Assembly: GCA_016714645.1 (NCBI GenBank)
Contig: JADKCI010000001.1
Coordinates: 744,001 to 808,000 of the forward strand
Source: Chromatiaceae bacterium
GTDB taxonomy: Bacteria > Pseudomonadota > Gammaproteobacteria > Chromatiales > Chromatiaceae
Direction of reading: 5' to 3'
Length of the DNA: 64,000 nt
Below are positions 59,750-64,000 of the stretch, in pieces; the first letter of the stretch is position 1; every line of letters starts with the position of its first letter. A model generated the notes under the pieces. The model was not told where the DNA came from. It searched no databases and saw only the letters and a program-made list of their open reading frames with translations. The translations under genes were made by a program, and so were the position numbers.

Positions 59750-60310
59750 ATGTCCGCCACCTCGGATTACGCCTATAGCGAGCTTGTCCAGGGGCTCGAG
59801 GAATCGACCCTGAACGCCTCCCCCGCCGAGGCGCACGGCCTGCTGTGCGGACTCCTGTGTGCCGGGGCAAACGATGCGGAGACCCTCTGGGGCCGCGAAC
59901 TCTTCACCCAGGGCGAGCCGGGCCTCCAGCCGCTGGACCTCCCGCCGTCGCTGCGGACCCTGGCGGACCGGGTGCGTGCCGAGATGGAGGGGGAGGATCT
60001 GGCCCTGACCCTGGTGCTGCCCGAGGAGGATTCCCCCCTGCGCGAGCGGGCGGAGGGACTGTACGACTGGGCTCGGGGCTTCATCCTCGGCCTGGGCCTG
60101 GCAGGCCTCAAGGCCGAGGTCCTCTCGGATCAGGCCCGGGAGATTCTCGGCGACCTGATGGAGATCACCCGGCTGGATCTGGAGGGTCTTGATGGCCTGG
60201 AGGGGAGTGCGGCGGGGGACGAGGAGGAGGGCGCCCTCATGGAACTGCGGGAGTTCCTCTGGGTCGCCGCCCGCTTACTTCATGAAGAAACCGGACGCGC
60301 GAGGGGCTGA
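59750..60310 (+). CDS. ygfB: UPF0149 / YgfB family protein
   Basis: 186 residues. Opens with ELVQGLEESTLNASPAEAHG and LLCGLLCAG, and has the DWARGFILGLGL core of the YgfB family. In Pseudomonas a YgfB homologue modulates gene expression, but its general role is unclear. Four bases ahead of pepP, the conserved ygfB-pepP-ubiH-ubiI order; divergent from the zap genes. Confidence 0.94.
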   Translation: MSATSDYAYSELVQGLEESTLNASPAEAHGLLCGLLCAGANDAETLWGRELFTQGEPGLQPLDLPPSLRTLADRVRAEMEGEDLALTLVLPEEDSPLRERAEGLYDWARGFILGLGLAGLKAEVLSDQAREILGDLMEITRLDLEGLDGLEGSAAGDEEEGALMELREFLWVAARLLHEETGRARG

Positions 60311-60314
60311 AGCC

Positions 60315-61691
<1,377 letters not shown>

Positions 61692-61716
61692 GCGCGGAAA
61701 ACGATCGGTAAGCGAG

Positions 61717-62931
61717 ATGACAGCGACAAAATACGATCTGATCATCGTCGGCGGTGGGCTCGTGGGGGGCAGTCTGGCCTGCGCCCTGGGGCGCGCCGGC
61801 CTGCGGGTGGCCCTGGTGGAGTCGCTGGCCACCACCGCCCGGAGCCAGCCCAGCTATGACGAGCGGGTTCTGGCCCTGTCCTGGGGCAGCCGGCGCATCC
61901 TGGAGGCAATGGGCTTGTGGGCAGACCTGGCCCCGGATGCCGAGGCCATTCGTCGCGTTCATATCTCCGATCGGGGCCACTTCGGCTTTGCCCACCTGGA
62001 TGCGGCCGAGGAAGGGGTTCCGGCCCTGGGTTACGTGGCCCCGGCCCGACTCATCGCCCAGGCCATCCAGACCCGGATGGACGGCGTCGCGGTCTTCTGT
62101 CCGGCCCGTCTGCTGGGCTTTCATCTCCAGGAGGGGGGCGTCGAAGTGGAGGTGGCGAGTGGCGGCGAATCTCAACTCCTGAGCGCCGCTCTGCTGGTGG
62201 CGGCGGACGGCGGCGATTCCGCCATCCGCAAGCGCCTGGGCTTTGAGGCCCTGGAGCGCGGCTATGGTCATGACGCCATCATCACCACCCTCACCCCGGA
62301 CCGGCCCCAACCCGGCGTCGCCTTCGAACGCTTCACGGACACGGGCCCCCTGGCCCTGCTGCCCATGACCGAGGGGCGCTATTCCCTGGTCTGGACGGCC
62401 CGGGAGACGGAGACGGCGGGGATACTCGGGCTGGATGACCAGGCCTTCCTCGACCGCCTCCAGGCCCGCTTTGGCTACCGACTCGGCGGTCTCGCTCGCC
62501 CCGGACGGCGGCTGGCCTACCCCCTCAAGTTGCTGCTGACATCCCATCCGGTGCGCCAGCGCCTGGTCCTCATCGGCAATGCCGCCCACACCCTGCATCC
62601 GGTGGCGGGCCAGGGCCTGAATCTCGGCCTGCGCGACCTGGCGGCCCTGGCCCAGATCGTCACCGACCGGGTGCGCGCCGGCGCCGATCCCGGCGCCCCG
62701 GAGGCTCTGGAGGCCTACCAGCGTTCGCGGGGCGACGACCAGGACCGGACGGGCCTGGCGACGGATTTTCTGGCCCATCTCTTCGTCAACCCCTGGCCGC
62801 CCCTGCGCCTGGGGCGTGACCTGGGGCTGCTGGCCTTGGATCTGTTGCCGGGGGCGCGCCATGCCCTCGCCCAGCGTTTCATGGGCACCGCCGGGCATCT
62901 GCCCCGGCTGGCCCGAGGACTGCCCCTATGA
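61717..62931 (+). CDS. ubiH: 2-octaprenyl-6-methoxyphenol hydroxylase
   Basis: 404 residues. FAD-dependent ring hydroxylase of ubiquinone synthesis. DLIIVGGGLVGGSLACALG (FAD fold), AADGGDSAIRKRLG (the DG motif) and LIGNAAHTLHPVAGQGLNLGLRD (second FAD motif) are all present. Named by its place after pepP. Overlaps the next gene by four bases (ATGA). Confidence 0.94.
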   Translation: MTATKYDLIIVGGGLVGGSLACALGRAGLRVALVESLATTARSQPSYDERVLALSWGSRRILEAMGLWADLAPDAEAIRRVHISDRGHFGFAHLDAAEEGVPALGYVAPARLIAQAIQTRMDGVAVFCPARLLGFHLQEGGVEVEVASGGESQLLSAALLVAADGGDSAIRKRLGFEALERGYGHDAIITTLTPDRPQPGVAFERFTDTGPLALLPMTEGRYSLVWTARETETAGILGLDDQAFLDRLQARFGYRLGGLARPGRRLAYPLKLLLTSHPVRQRLVLIGNAAHTLHPVAGQGLNLGLRDLAALAQIVTDRVRAGADPGAPEALEAYQRSRGDDQDRTGLATDFLAHLFVNPWPPLRLGRDLGLLALDLLPGARHALAQRFMGTAGHLPRLARGLPL

Positions 62932-64000
62932 AAACACCGGATCTCGAATGCGATCTCCTCCTGGTCGGAGGTGGCATGGTGGGCGCGGCCCTGGCCGCGG
63001 CCTGTTCCGGTCTGGGCCTGACGATCGTCGTCGCGGAGGGCCGGGAGCCCTGCCGCGCCTGGCCGGTGGGGGAAATCGATTTACGCGTTTCCGCCCTGGG
63101 CCGCGCCAGTCAGCGCCTCCTGGAGCGCCTGGGGGCCTGGGACCGGATGCGGGAACTGGGCATGAGTCCCTACCGGGAGATGCGGGTCTGGGACGCCGTG
63201 GGTGGCGCCAGCATCCATTTCGACAGCGCCGATTTCGGCGAGCCGGATCTGGGCCACATCGTCGAGAATCGCGTCACCCAGCTTGCCCTCTGGGAGCGAC
63301 TGGAGGCGGCGCCGGATATCCGGTTGCTCTGCCCCGCTCGCGGCCTCCGTCTCACCCTGACCGGGGACCGGGCCCTGCTGGATCTGACCGACGGCCGTTG
63401 TGTCGCCGCCCGCCTGCTGGTGGGCGCGGATGGGCGCGACTCCTGGGCGCGCGCCCGGGCGGGCATTACGACCTCGGGCTGGGATTACGACCAGCAGGCC
63501 ATTGTCGCTAATGTCCGGGTCACCGAGCCCCATAGGCAGACGGCCTGGCAACGCTTCCTGCCCACCGGGCCCCTGGCCTTCCTGCCCCTCGCGGATGGCC
63601 GCTGCTCCATCGTCTGGTCGGCGACCGAGGACCGGGCTCGCCAACTCATGGCCCTGGACGATAGCGCCTTCCGGTCGGAGCTGGAGACCGCCTTCGAGCG
63701 GCGCTTGGGCGCCGTCACCGCCATTGGCCGCCGCGCGGCCTTCCCCCTGCGCCTCCAGCACGCGGATCAGTATGTCCGGCCCCACCTCGCCCTCATCGGC
63801 GACGCCGCCCATGCCCTTCATCCCCTGGCTGGCCAGGGCGTGAATCTCGGCTTTCTGGATGCCGCCCAACTGGCGGACAATCTCGCCGAGGCCCTGGCCA
63901 AGGGCCGGGATATCGGCGGCCTCTGGACCCTGCGCCGCTACGAACGCGCCCGCCGGGGCGAGAATATGCGCATGCTGGGGGTCATGGAGGCCTTCCAGCG
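62928..64000 (+). CDS. ubiI: UbiI-like ubiquinone hydroxylase, cut by window edge
   Basis: Begins at ATG 62928 inside the ubiH stop and stays open through 357 codons to the window end. Same flavin hydroxylase family: DLLLVGGGMVGAALAAACSG, VGADGRDSWARA, and LIGDAAHALHPLAGQGVNLGFLD. The second hydroxylase after ubiH in this order is usually UbiI (VisC), acting at C5 of the ring. It could also be UbiF or UbiM; the missing C terminus and lack of search leave this open. Confidence 0.85.
   Translation, partial: MKTPDLECDLLLVGGGMVGAALAAACSGLGLTIVVAEGREPCRAWPVGEIDLRVSALGRASQRLLERLGAWDRMRELGMSPYREMRVWDAVGGASIHFDSADFGEPDLGHIVENRVTQLALWERLEAAPDIRLLCPARGLRLTLTGDRALLDLTDGRCVAARLLVGADGRDSWARARAGITTSGWDYDQQAIVANVRVTEPHRQTAWQRFLPTGPLAFLPLADGRCSIVWSATEDRARQLMALDDSAFRSELETAFERRLGAVTAIGRRAAFPLRLQHADQYVRPHLALIGDAAHALHPLAGQGVNLGFLDAAQLADNLAEALAKGRDIGGLWTLRRYERARRGENMRMLGVMEAFQ

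Overview
The window reads as a contiguous chromosomal stretch of a GC-rich gammaproteobacterial sulfur oxidiser, most likely a purple sulfur bacterium of the Chromatiaceae. The main reason is a complete reverse-type dissimilatory sulfite reductase cluster (13795-27977) in the order dsrA-B-E-F-H-C-M-K-L-J-O-P-N-R-S, the order known from Allochromatium vinosum. It includes DsrEFH and DsrL, which mark the oxidative (sulfur-oxidising) version of the pathway. Housekeeping blocks (pcnB-folK-panBC, trpGDC, rplM-rpsI, zapA-6S RNA-fau with ygfB-pepP-ubiH-ubiI) show gammaproteobacterial gene order. No phage, plasmid, transposase, rRNA or CRISPR array was seen.

Layout. 1-5016: edge of a lipoprotein gene, a small membrane protein, a 2OG-Fe(II) oxygenase-like protein, an HhH protein with a Lys/Ala/Pro repeat tail, tRNA-Arg(CCT), soluble transhydrogenase and an SQR-like flavoprotein. 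5017-11434: an RRM protein, a RhlE-type helicase and sucAB. 11593-13229: a minus-strand three-gene operon of unknown role ending in an orphan Cas6/Cmx6-like protein, divergent from dsr. 13795-27977: dsr. 28170-33820: tRNA-Glu(CTC), pcnB-folK-panB-panC, panD, mdh. 34177-46766: glgA, pgi, two small DUF genes, psd, a cysteine-less redoxin-like protein, msrB, lnt, mpl, a TlpA-like thioredoxin and a DedA/PAP2 fusion. 47137-53783: trpGDC, an OsmC-like protein, coq7, a GlcF-like Fe-S protein, a thioredoxin-fold ferredoxin, rplM-rpsI. 53846-64000: tRNA-Gln(CTG), a porin, rpiA, ilvA, fau, 6S RNA, zapA, a ZapB-like gene, ygfB, pepP, ubiH and a truncated ubiI-like gene at the edge.

How the genes fit together. 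In the dsr system DsrEFH and DsrC relay sulfur, DsrAB oxidises it to sulfite, DsrL supplies or accepts electrons, DsrMKJOP is the transmembrane electron-transfer complex, DsrN makes siroheme amide, and DsrR and DsrS are accessory proteins. SucAB, Mdh, SthA, GlgA and Pgi are central-carbon and redox functions; UbiH, the UbiI-like protein and Coq7 make the quinone pool.

Three genes (HhH protein at 1316, TPR-like protein at 12286-13010, porin at 54347) are each broken by what looks like one missing base in a short homopolymer. This points to consensus errors, though real mutations cannot be excluded. The most novel element is the orphan Cas6-like operon beside dsr.
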